A DNA stretch of 64,000 nucleotides from Picocystis sp. L7 (Eukaryota > Chlorophyta > Picocystophyceae > Picocystales > Picocystaceae): positions 372,001 to 436,000 of the forward strand of contig QXJR01000005.1 in NCBI GenBank assembly GCA_020975725.1, given 5' to 3'. The position numbers were made by a program, and so were the translations under genes. Below are positions 11,511-21,597 of the stretch, in pieces (position 1 is the stretch's first letter; every line of letters starts with the position of its first letter). A model generated the notes under the pieces. It saw only the letters and a list, made by a program, of their open reading frames with translations, did not search any database and had not been told where the DNA came from.

Positions 11511-12171
11511 CTGCATTACATGGAGGGTTGCAAGACCTTGTTTCTTTTTTTGCGTCCATCATCTACTCCTCCATTACCTCTTTTCATAAAGTGATAGTGT
11601 GTTGTCTAAATGCTTTCTTATTGTATGGAGATATCATGCTTTTCAAATGCGAGCAATCGTTGCGGGTGACAACAAGGTCAGAGCAACTAATTGTGACGAA
11701 GGAATGGAAGGCGGGGATTTTAACTTGTGTCTTGCACCTACCAAGCACGGTATGAGTTGCGTGGTTTGGCACAGAAGGCAGGATGTCATGTAATGGAAAA
11801 GCAAGTCTAAAAGCGAAGGACAACACCTAGGAAGCACACCAACATTTTAATGGGAACCTATGACAATCTTTTGAGTAAAATCTTGTTTTAATCATCTTCA
11901 TCTTCCCACTTGGCAGAGTATCCTCCTTTCTAGCAATACTATTTTTTTATTGTTCTGTAAATCATTTCGCATTTAATCGGGTATTGGAGAGGTTGATAGA
12001 GAAGTGAAGAACAATGTCATCCAATCTACCATCTCTACAAGAATGTCTTTTTCTACCATTTCTTGCAAATGCGACCTCATTCTGTCTTAGTGAAATATTA
12101 TGATGAATGCTTGGTGTAAGCACGTACATTATGCCATGGAGATATCATTCGACTTGAAACGTAGATGTACG
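11511..12171. other. 3' flank of the kinase pseudogene, duplicated non-coding DNA
   Basis: There is no gene here. The sequence is the 3' part of the segmental duplication and aligns patchily with 34.05-34.70 kb. It ends at the left terminus of the piggyBac-like element. Confidence 0.5.
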
Positions 12172-12202
12172 AATCCCCATGTGTCCTATATATAGGACAA
12201 TC
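12172..12202. repeat. Left inverted terminus of the piggyBac-like element
   Basis: The sequence runs AATCCCCA, then a palindrome TGTCCTATATATAGGACA, then ATC. The right end read in reverse gives AATCCCCA, a few extra bases, then a shorter version of the same palindrome and ATC. An imperfect terminal repeat built around a self-complementary core is the best explanation. Confidence 0.65.
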
Positions 12203-12379
12203 TTTCCAATAGGAACGTTTTTCTGCAAATTGCCCAATTTAGATGGGAGAATTGATGCCTGAATACCCAAGACATGTTCCAATCATGGGACGGAATTCCG
12301 ATGAGCAAGTTCACTATTGATTCTCGAGTTGTCAGCCGAGGAAGGAAGCCCTACGGGTTTCCGGACGTGATCGCGCATG

Positions 12380-12784
12380 GCGCAGCGGCGGAAGCAACGG
12401 CGGTAACGGCCGCCCAATCCGCTCATCGGAGCGCGCGTTCGTATTCCAGCATCCGAGTTTGGCAAAGAACGGGCCCGTGAAGCGCATGGGGAGGCGTGGA
12501 GCGACACGTGGTATGACGGCGTGGTGCTCCGCCTCATACGTTTACGTATAGGAGAGCAGGAGGCCATCGTTCGCTGCCACACGGCGGGCACCTCAGCGGA
12601 GGAATGGCCGGTCACCGAGGAAACGGTGAACCGTTACAGGGTTGTCGAGCAACCACCGGAAGAAGAACCGCAGCGCGCGGCCATGGAGGAAGAAAGACCC
12701 ACCGGAATGGATGCCGGTGGGGACGACGACTTGGTACCTCCACCCACGGAGGTACCACTCGAGGAGGCCTTCCTCGACGTTTAG
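12380..12784 (+). CDS. Tudor/chromo-like N-terminal region of the piggyBac-like transposase
   Basis: In the frame ending at 12784 the translation reads RVRIPASEFG, then a WYDGVV motif, then EAIVRCH, EEWPVTEE and NRYRV, followed by an acidic Pro/Glu linker. The order (basic Pro-Ala-Ser start, Trp-x2-Gly-x-Val strand, a VRW-like strand, a Trp-Pro turn) resembles small beta-barrel readers of the Tudor/SH3 type that sit N-terminal to transposases in some algal elements. It lies one frame off the DDE core at 12874, so a splice or a frameshift must separate them. The assignment is by pattern only. Confidence 0.4.
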
Positions 12785-12873
12785 GTGTGCGCAACGCTCC
12801 ACGAGGAAGGCTTGGACCCGCTTGGAGATGGCGTGGACGCCATCGAAGTTCCAGGGAATGATGCTGGAGCAGT

Positions 12874-14388
12874 GTGGGAGGAAGAAGGGCACAAGTGATG
12901 GTGGACTCACGTGCGGCCAATGGCGTCAGGGACAGGCAGGAAGGCTATGCCTCGCCTTCGTCCTACATACCTGAGCCTTTTCGTGAGACAAAAGCACTGC
13001 AGTATTTCCTACGGTTGTTCCCGTACGAACTGTTGCCTGATTGGACTGCTGAGATCACCAGCCGTGGTCGAAGCAAGTACAACAGACCAGGTGACACTTT
13101 CTTGTCTTACGACAGAGAGTGTACACCTGGTATGTTGTTGAGGGTGCTTGGGTGCTTTGTGTACATGTTGTTGCACCCTGGACACAGCAGAAAGTCCTTC
13201 TGGCAGGTGATTGATGTGGAAAAGGACCCACTGGCGGTCCAATTCAACCTAAACAAGTTCCTCTGTAGGAGGGACTTTGACCGCATTCTGGAATTTTTGG
13301 CAGACAGTGTGCCAAAATACACAGCGGAGCGAGGAGCGAGAGTGGACAGACCTGAGCAAGCTGGAGCTTGCAAGGGACCCAGAGGCACCCTGCATACACT
13401 GCGAGATGATCCTCATTGGGAACTGCGCAGGTTCTGGGACGGATGGAATGCGCATGCATCCCGGCATTACACTCCAAGCTGGCTGGTGGTTGTGGATGAA
13501 TCCATGTTGAAATGGATGGGCCGGTACATGCCCTCTAGGATGTTTCTGCGCAGGAAACCTGACCCGCTGGGCAAAGAGCTCAAAACTGTATGTGATGGGC
13601 TGAGTGGTGTCTGCTTTCGTATGGAACCGGTGGAGAATGCAGGCTTGATGAAGGAGAAAGAATTCTTTGCAGAATTTGGCACCACAACGGCAACCACCCT
13701 CAGGCTGATGAAGCCGTTCTTTGGCAGTGGGCGTGTCTGCCTTGGTGACAGCTGGTTTGGGTCAGTCAAGACATGCTGTGCGCTGCTGGAGCGCGGTGTG
13801 TACTCCGTGTTGAATGTGAAAACAGCACACAAGGGTTACCCCGAGGCTGCACTTCAACGTTTCCTTTCGAGTGAGCCCAACCAACCTGGACTGACTGTTT
13901 GCATTCCAGGAGAAGTCTCTGTGCGCAGGACCCGCACCTTGATCAAGGTAACTGCCCATCGTAAGCCTGCTGGTGTACCACTCTGCTTGGTGTCTTCCTG
14001 CTTCACCACATAGCCAGCAGGCACCATGAAGTACACGATCAAGCATCCAACGGACACCACTCATTTGCTGGCAAAGCAAATCCCAGTAGATGAGATAACG
14101 CAAATGTACAGATCCAAGTACAGCATTGTGGACCAGCACAATCGGTTGCAAACAAGTAGCGTTGCGTTCCACGACGTGTGGAAAACGCACAACTTTCGAA
14201 TTCGCGAGTTGAGTGAGTTGATTGGATTGGCGGAGGTGAACACCTTCCTGCTCATGCGTGCAAACGGAACAGGGCAGGTGCGACAGAAGCAGTGCAGGAT
14301 GCTCCTCGCAAAGGAGCTCCTGGAGAATCCGTGGATAATGGCAGAGTTGGAGACGGAGAGGCAGCAAGTCTCCGTCTTCGTCCGTTGA
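12874..14388 (+). pseudogene. piggyBac-type transposase core (DDE_Tnp_1_7), one in-frame stop
   Basis: The frame opens at 12874 and reads to a TAG at 14011-14013, then continues in the same frame to 14388. Catalytic signatures of the family are present: VVVDESM with the first Asp (about 13.49 kb), an RRKPDPLGKE segment like the family's KP-x2-G-K, CLGDSWFGS with the second Asp (about 13.75 kb), and SIVDQHNRL with the later Asp (about 14.13 kb). The total of about 504 codons without the N-terminal module is normal for the family. Apart from the stop the core looks well preserved, so the loss appears recent. The enzyme would cut and paste its own element. Confidence 0.75.
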
Positions 14389-14726
14389 TCGCTGCGATGG
14401 GTGATTTGGGTGGAGGAAGTGGACACCGTTTGGTGGCACTTGAGGAAGTGATGAGGACGAGTGGCGAAGACGTGCAAATGAGGAAGGTGACGCAGCGACG
14501 CTGCGTCATGTGCGGAAGGAAAGCCTCGGCAGCATGCCAGGCATGTCACAAGCCAAGCGAAGGCATCGTTGCCTACCTCTGTGGGCCATACACGGGCCGT
14601 GATTGCGCTGCACTGCACATGGCGGGAGTCCCCTCTAGGCGACGCCGGAGGGTGTCGGGGGCGGACGTGCACACACCTGCACCGGCCCGTCTGATGCGAG
14701 GTCGGAGGCGTAGCTCCACAGAGTAA
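14389..14726 (+). CDS. C-terminal cysteine-rich zinc finger of the piggyBac-like transposase
   Basis: In the frame 14292-14726, different from the core frame, the translation contains RRCVMCGRK, then ACQACHK, then YLCGPY, GRDC and ALHMAG. The spacing C-x2-C, C-x2-C, C, C, H matches the cross-brace finger found at the C-terminus of piggyBac transposases, where it binds the terminal DNA. The frame change from the core requires a frameshift or an unmodelled intron between about 14.35 and 14.48 kb. Confidence 0.6.
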
Positions 14727-15002
14727 TAGATCCAAACGGTAACCTCCTAAGCTTTCAAATGAGCCGTGCCACGCGACGTGGGATTGCGCGATGCGTGTAC
14801 ACGGACCGCGCAAAGTTGGGCGCTTTTGTCCTATGGGTCGACGAAGGGCCGGATGTACGGGGCGCTAGATGACGACACAGGGCGTCTATCCGCTCATGCG
14901 CATGGACTTAGAACCTTCAAAGAGTTCTCTACACGTCCTAGAACGCGCAAAAAAAACGCGCATGGTTGTGGTGGCGAACGCGCGCCAAACGTCATTGTCC
15001 CC

Positions 15003-15035
15003 GATTGTCCTATATAGGACAATGAGCTGGGGATT
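15003..15035. repeat. Right inverted terminus of the piggyBac-like element
   Basis: It contains the perfect 20-base palindrome ATTGTCCTATATAGGACAAT (15005-15024), flanked outward by GAGCTGGGGATT. This is the inverted counterpart of the left end. Confidence 0.65.
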
Positions 15036-15862
15036 TACACATAGAACTTTTGAAGAGCAATGTTTTGTACGAGAACAACAAACGGTTTGCCGGTTGATTT
15101 ACTTCGGAAAGTTACTGTAATCACATACAATGCTTCGCTGTACAATGGGCACAACGGTCATCTCAATAGGTGTGTAGCCATCTATCACATGAACACTCTT
15201 TGCAAAAGGTTACCTCTGCTTAATACCGGGCTTGTGGTTGTTTTAACTTCAGTTGAGTGGCTTGATTCCATTGATTCTACGTACTTATATCCAATATAAA
15301 TCTCCATCGCAAATTAAATGTGTCAAAGGAAGAACATACTCTTGCATTCTCCAAACTTATCCTCTATGTGTGCTAGGCGTGCCTTCAAAAGTACGCTCAT
15401 CTTTGGATAGTATTCATTGGACGAGGCTTTTCTTTCAGTTTCTAACTGTCGATCTCGTACCAAAGCTCCTCTTCATTCATGATTTCGATTTTTCGAAACG
15501 TCTGAGATCGTTGAGTTCCCCACACCTTCAACCCACCCTTTTTTACGCATGTTGCTCCTCTCGAACCACCAACGAGACGAAGATGATACCAACGTCTTCG
15601 TCTTTCACCTTCGATCATTGACAAATGCCAATTGTACACAAGTTCATGAGAGAATCTTCTCCTTTATCGAGAACGAAGTTTACGTCACTTGCACCTGGTA
15701 GATTACGCGGTCACGATTGGTGGAAGGAAGAGTGGCATGACAGTTCGAAGGGCTCCTCGAGGTGGATAGGACATTGTGTGATAGATACTCGAGCTGACCT
15801 CGTACGGAGAGCTTGTCCTCGCTCATCCAAGTGAACTTGCGCTTATTGAACTAGGCGTACGT
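15036..15862. other. No recognisable gene
   Basis: The first 80 bases or so may continue the kinase-segment duplication past the piggyBac insertion. The rest holds only frames under 125 codons without known domains. It ends at the target duplication of Copia element 1. Confidence 0.35.
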
Positions 15863-15867
15863 ACACA

Positions 15868-16281
15868 TGTTAAAATATGGTGAGTTTACAACCACAGACA
15901 ATAAAGAAGAAACGGAAGGATTTAACCTATGAAGATCCTCCAACTCAAGTAAGGGGTGGGAGACAAGAAGATCGGGGCAAAGATTCTTCTAGAAGACAAA
16001 TGTCCCCCGGAATTAGAGAGACTTACTATGTTGTGACTAGTAGGATGGTCTTGCACATGTGGGGAAGATGCAACTACCACAACGTTGCCACTACCCTATA
16101 AATAGGAGCAAGGTACCATGTAATTGATCAGTTGAGTCGACGCAAGCTCAGGCAACCCACATCAACGGGCGCGGGAGCGAGAACCCGCAGTGGGACCATC
16201 TACCCCACAAACGAGCACTAGGATATACTAAGGCACTCATCTCACTTAAAACTAGCCAAATTAATTGAGCAAAACTCAACA
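15868..16281 (+). repeat. 5' LTR of Copia element 1
   Basis: It is 414 bp, starting TGTTAAAATATGG and ending CTCAACA, with a TATAAATA box at 16097-16104. It is followed at once by the primer site at 16282-16300. Confidence 0.95.
16097..16104 (+). promoter_or_regulatory. TATA box of the Copia LTR
   Basis: CCCTATAAATAGG lies 229 bases into the LTR and is conserved at the same offset in all four LTRs of this family (20518, 51365, 55800). It fits an RNA polymerase II core promoter with transcription starting in the right part of the LTR. Confidence 0.7.
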
Positions 16282-16300
16282 AGTTAAGAGCCTTGGAAGC
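16282..16300 (+). promoter_or_regulatory. Primer-binding site, Copia element 1 (half-tRNA type)
   Basis: The 19 bases AGTTAAGAGCCTTGGAAGC directly follow the 5' LTR. Their reverse complement contains CAAGG then CTCTTAA, as in the 5' arm and loop of a lysine tRNA with anticodon CUU. The same motif recurs at 27040-27058, 29362-29380 (minus) and, diverged, at 55985-56003. Copia-type elements are known to prime from internally cut tRNA; the identity of this tRNA is my inference. Confidence 0.6.
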
Positions 16301-19300
16301 TACAAGACAATGGAAGACCAAGTTGCAAGGATCAAGATTGACAAAGGAGACATCCCAATACTTGTGCAGGGCAACTTGAACTTGTGGAAAGGATCGGTTT
16401 TGCTAGCGTTGGAAGAGGCCGGAGTCGATGACGTGTTGAACGGTGAAACACCCTACGATGCGATGGGGGTCGAGGATGGTAAGAGCGGCGATGTTGAGAA
16501 GGGTCAACAAGGAAAAAAGGACGCTCATTCAACATGACGTGTCACTCACTGCAAAGAATATTTGGGACCGACTTCATGAAAATTATGGCATCCACAATCC
16601 GGCCACCTCGCTACGCATACTCGGAAGGTACCGAACGTTGAATAAAATCTCAAATGAAACAGTCATGCAATACTACACAAGGGCATTGTCATTGACTAGT
16701 GAGCTTAGAGAAAGCGGCGAGAACATCTCAAAGGCAGACATGGTTTCTACGATTATGAGTGGACTACCGAGAGAGTATAACTTGGTGAAGACAACGATCA
16801 ACGCAAGTGGCGTGATGGCGGCGTTCGATCGCTTGAAGATGATTCTAATCAACGAGAAAAGCAACATGGTAGGGGATGAGAACATGGTGGAGCAAGCAAT
16901 TATGCATTGTGATCAAAGGGAGGTAAGTCGTCAACCATCATTCGCAAGACTCGGGCATGCCAAGCAAAGAAAGAAGTTCAATGGATAATGCTACAAATGT
17001 GGTAAGAGAGGTCACATGGCCCGTCATTGCCGAGAGACGATCATTGAAAGCAAGCAAGGCCAAAGCCTACGAGTAAGCAAGCCAAACAGTCCATATATTG
17101 GAGACTGGATTTTGAATAGCGGCGCGTCGGATCATATGACAGGCGACGCATCAAAGTTTGATGAGGGAAGTTTGAAGCAAGCTTCAGGTCACATTGTGTT
17201 GCAAGTGGCCGGAGCACGGTCATCGTCGGCAAAGGAAAGGTCACGATCGAGGTTGGAAAGATGAAAATGCAACTAAGAGATGTCTTATATGTTCCAAGTA
17301 TTGCATTCAACTTGCTATCAGCTGTAAAAGTTGGGAGTCAAAGAGGAGCAAATATTATCATGAGAAATAACGGAACCTGCGCTTTACAGAAAGAACAAGA
17401 CATCATTGAGTGGCATACACAATCCGATGGGGTGTATGCCCTTCGAGCAGATGCAAACTTATGGCACACACGCTTGGGTCATGCAAGTGCAGATACTCTC
17501 AAGCAACTAGGACTACCATGCGATGTAAAGACATGTGAAGCGTGTGTTAAGGCAAAGTTAAATCGAAAACCGTATTCATCGGACGTAACGGTCAAAAGAG
17601 CTTTGGATAGAATATCAATGGACGTGCTTGGACCAGTTACTCCTGAAGCAGCGGGAGGCCAAAGCTATGCACTTGTAGCCATCGATGCCGCAACAAAATT
17701 TAGCTTTGTTACTCTACTCCCAAACAAAGGACAAGCAACAGATGCCGCGAAGCAAGCCATTTCATGGTTTGAACAGCTTTCAGGTGAACGTGTGAAGTGC
17801 ATTCGCACGGACCGTGGCAAAGAGTTTCTTCAAGAACAAATGAGAGAATGGTTGACCAACAGAGGGATCAACCACGAGACGACTGCTGGTTATGAACCTC
17901 AACAAAATGGTCAAGCAAAACGTTTGAACCGTACCTTGATGGAAGGAACATGCGCATTGTTGGAAGACACAAAGCTTCCTACAACACTATGGGCCGAAGC
18001 TATGAGGACTATCAATTACGTGAGGAACTTAAAACCATGCAACATCAATGGAAGGCGGAGCAAGAGTCCGTTAGAACTACTAACAGGAAAACAACCGGAT
18101 TACCAACAATTGAAGAGATGGGGATGCAAAGCCTTAGTACACATCCCACAAGACCGACGAGTTGGTAAACTCGCCTCACGGGCCGAGCCTGCCATATTCA
18201 TTGGATACTCAAACACTACCACGTACTGGTTCTTGGTAAGGAAGAAAGTTGTGACATCACGCACAGCGGTATTCTTTGAAGACCAAATTGGAGAGTTGGA
18301 TCATGACGCACATAGTGGAACTATGCCTGAATTGCTGATGGAGCCTAGGCCACTACCTCAGACGGTTGAACACGTGGACACCTACCTTGATACGACGCCA
18401 AGCGAATCTTGTGTGAAAACCACATCATCATCAAGAGAGGAGAGTGAAAAGAACAGGGCGGCAATGAATGACATGATGGACAACGATGGGCACAGTGCGA
18501 CCCTTCCCATAATGGATGATGTGCACGGTCCTCCTAGAGATACTATGACAGGAGAAAATTGTGAGATCAATGATGACGACCATAATTCAACAAGGAGTGA
18601 GACAGAGAATGATCTTGTGAAGAGTTACAACCTCCGTGAAAGAAAACCTATGGATTACAAGCAGATTGCTACCAAAGGCTTGCATGTGAACACGGCACCA
18701 CTTCCAGGTGAATTCTCAGGTTATGATGAAGCGATGGATCGTCCCGACAAGGTAATGTAGAAACAAGCGATTGAAGATGAAAATCGCGCGTTATTGGAGA
18801 ATGAGACCTATGAAGTAACAAGCCTTCCACAAGGCAAAAAAGCACTTCAAACTAAGTGGCTATTCAAGATTAAACGAGACAACCTTGGAAACGTGGAACG
18901 CTACCGTGCCCGCCTAGTAGTGAAGGGATATCAACAACGTGCTGGCATAGATTACACTGACATATTCTCACCAGTTGCCTCTAAGCCAACAGTACGATTG
19001 TTTTTGACAATCGCAGCAATCAAAGACTGTGACATCCATCAAATGGATATCAAGGCAGCATTGCTACATGCAGACTTGAGAGAGGAAATATACATGGCTA
19101 TCCCCGAAGGCATTGATGAAGATCCAAGGAAAGTATACAAACTTAAGAAGAGCCTCTATGGGCTAAAACAGGCACCTCGAGAATGGAACAAAGAAATAAT
19201 CTCTTTCCTTTCCATGAACCTTGAGTGTAAGTGTGCGAGTGTGGAGGAAACTCTATTGATGTGTAGAAAGGAAAATGAAGTGTGCTATGTGTGCATACAT

Positions 19301-20288
19301 GTGGACGATATACTCTTGGCGTCAAACTCTCGAGACTTGCAGCATAAACTAATCAAGGAAATATGCAAGAGATTTCAGGTTGGCTCAAAAGGAGAAATCA
19401 ATACATTCTGTGGAATGCAAGTGAAAAGAGATAGGTCGAAGTATAATACTACACCTAAGTGCACCATTAAAAATTGAGAGAATGATTGAAGAATATGGAA
19501 TGCGTGAAGCTAAAGAGAAAAAGGTGCCAATATGCGAGAACATATGTGAAGAAAATGATGAAAAAGATCCTACGATCACATCGAAATATCAACAACCGGT
19601 TGGCCAATTGCTATACCTATCAACAACAGTACGCCCGGACCTTGGACATGCAGCGGCAGTATTATCAAGACATATGAGCAAACCAAGTAAGAGACATTGG
19701 GTAATTGCCAAGGATGTGATTCGGTACTTGAAAGGTACTAAACATCATGGTCTTTATCTGGGAAATCTGCAACAAGCAAGTGACATATCGTTGCAAGGAT
19801 ATTGTGATGCACATTACGCAACTGACAAGGAAACAAGACGTTCAATAACAAGATACTTATTCTTGGTGAATGGAAGCCTCATTGACTGGAGAAGCCAACC
19901 TCAATCTACCGTGGCAACAAGTACAGTTGAGGCTGAGTACATGTCCCTCGCGGAGTGTGTGAAGAAGGCTTTATGGTTGAGAACACTACTTGCAGAGTTG
20001 CTTGGAGATGAAGCCAAACATGTGCCGATTTATTGCGATAATCAACCGGCACTCCACATGGCTAAAGACTTGAATTGTGTGTCGAGGACAAAGCATATCG
20101 ATGTAAGGCATCACTTTGTTAGAGAACGTGGACTCAGAGGAGAAATGGTATATGTGTACTGTCCATCCGAGGACATGTTAGCAGATTACTTAACGAAGGT
20201 TCTACGGCCCGAGAAGTTCCAAGAACTTATGAAAAAACTTGGCGTACAACAAATGTGATGAATGATGACTTTTGTGGTTGGGTGAGAG

Positions 20289-20702
20289 TGTTAAAGTATG
20301 GTGAGTTTACAACCACAGACAGTAAACAAGAAACGGAAGGATTTAACCTATGAAGCCCCTCCAACTCACGTAAGGGGTGGAAGACAAGAAGATCGGGGCA
20401 AAGATTCTTCTAGAAGACAAATGTCCCCCGGAAGTAGAGAGACTTACTATGTTGTGACTAGTAGGATGGTCTTGCACATGTGGGGAAGATGCAACTACCA
20501 CAACGTTGCCACTACCCTATAAATAGGAGCAAGGTACCATGTAATTGATCAGTTGAGTCGACGCAAGCTCAGGCAACCCACATCAACGGGCGCGGGAGCG
20601 AGAACCCGCAGTGGGACCATCTACCCCACAAACGAGCACTAGGATATACTAAGGCACTCATCTCACTTAAAACTAGCCAAATTAACTGAGCAAAACTCAA
20701 CG
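20289..20702 (+). repeat. 3' LTR of Copia element 1
   Basis: 414 bp, preceded by a purine-rich GGGTGAGAG stretch and followed by the target duplicate ACACA. Confidence 0.95.
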
Positions 20703-21168
20703 ACACAAAGCGGATCTCTTGCAGGAGGTCGGTGTTTGCAACCGAGAAAATTTTCCCAAAGATACTTCCTACGTTCCTTTCTTGAATGTGCCACATCTTC
20801 GGGCTGGTCCATTGGTAGATCCTTGGATTGTCTCGTCTAGAATGCATGATGTCTAGATGAGCTTGCTTCGTGACACCATAATCAAGACAAGCTGTTTTTC
20901 TCGTTGCTTGGCATTGGATGAGATCGGCTTCAACTAATAATGGTGGATAAATTGTGCACGGGTATTAGTGAGGAATGCCTTCTGCTCCAGAAGTTCCAAA
21001 GCGCAGGTCATGCAATTGTACTGCTACAATGCAATTAGGAAACCCATCAAATCCTCCACCTTTAGCAGCAACATTCATTGCAAACATTTGAGGGACAGTC
21101 GACAAACCTCTCGAGAAAGTCGTTCGGAGGCTGGCATGAAGGAAGCTCTCGTTCCGCAACAAGTACAA
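20703..21168 (-). pseudogene. Unrecognised host open frame abutting Copia element 1
   Basis: On the minus strand, one frame runs from 21168 to the Copia junction at 20702, with a single in-frame TAA at 20965-20967. The translation is well composed, with segments such as FPNCIVAVQLHDL, HLDIMHSRRDNPRIYQW and MWHIQERNVG, and looks like genuine protein, but I cannot name it. On the far side of the element, from 15867 leftward, the same frame would close within about eight codons. The Copia insertion is therefore near the 3' end of the coding region or inside an intron. The upstream part (21.17-21.6 kb) holds no long frame. Confidence 0.35.
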
Positions 21169-21597
21169 GTAGACCAGCTATCTACTTTTCTCGTACTCAT
21201 TCAAATTTGCATGGGATCTACATGTTCAGAAGATCCTAGGAGTACAATGCTACTCCAGCCAATTACTAATATTGGTGTGTGGCTTTTCTTTCGTACTTGT
21301 CGTTGCAAACATGACAAAGCTTTCTGTGGTGTTTTTAAATTTGCACACCGTGAGAACAATTACCCTAAGTGTGAGTGCATTCGGTACACAACAAATCCTG
21401 TTATATACGGTTGTAGGAAAGAAGGCTAGACTTCTGAAGGCCGCGGAGCTCTTCGCAGAGCCAATGGAATTCAAGTTGCAGGATAAGTTTTGAGGGAAGG
21501 TACACTTACAATCATTCAGTGGCACATTTTTCCAACGTGAATCAAAGTAGGGACTCGTACTAGGGAACGAGCATTCCCACAGAATGTAGGTTGTTTC

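Larger units (their letters stand above)
10250..12171. repeat. Segmental duplication, copy 1 (partner near 32.79-34.70 kb)
   Basis: The alignment by eye begins in sequence upstream of the FAM20-like frame and runs through the frame and its 3' flank. Flank matches include short shared strings near 11.55, 11.70 and 12.02 kb with the partner at about 34.11, 34.22 and 34.53 kb. At 12,172 copy 1 is interrupted by the piggyBac-like element. A weaker match resumes after that element near 15,050 with the partner near 34,700. The duplication therefore appears older than the insertion. Confidence 0.7.
12172..15035 (+). mobile_element. piggyBac-like DNA transposon, about 2.86 kb
   Basis: The element has similar, inverted ends, a DDE transposase of the piggyBac family (DDE_Tnp_1_7) and a C-terminal cysteine-rich finger. 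It lies inside a duplicated host segment whose other copy lacks it, which supports these boundaries. I do not see the TTAA target duplication usual for this superfamily, so the exact ends are uncertain by a few bases. The transposase is not in one continuous frame: one in-frame stop falls in the core, and the N- and C-terminal modules are in other frames. This means decay or unmodelled introns. Confidence 0.8.
15868..20702 (+). mobile_element. Ty1/Copia element 1, full length, broken
   Basis: This is a 4,835-bp element with two 414-bp LTRs and a 5-bp target duplication ACACA (15863-15867 and 20703-20707). The order of parts is Copia: gag with a zinc knuckle (about 16.3-17.05 kb), protease (about 17.1 kb), integrase with the GAG-pre-integrase LWHTRLGH motif (about 17.45-18.2 kb), reverse transcriptase (about 18.8-19.4 kb) and RNase H (about 19.6-20.25 kb). 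The LTRs differ at about 10 of 414 positions (2.4 percent), so the insertion is older than element 2 of the same family at 51.1 kb. It carries several breaks and is a fossil. Its right edge lies against a minus-strand host open frame. Confidence 0.95.
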
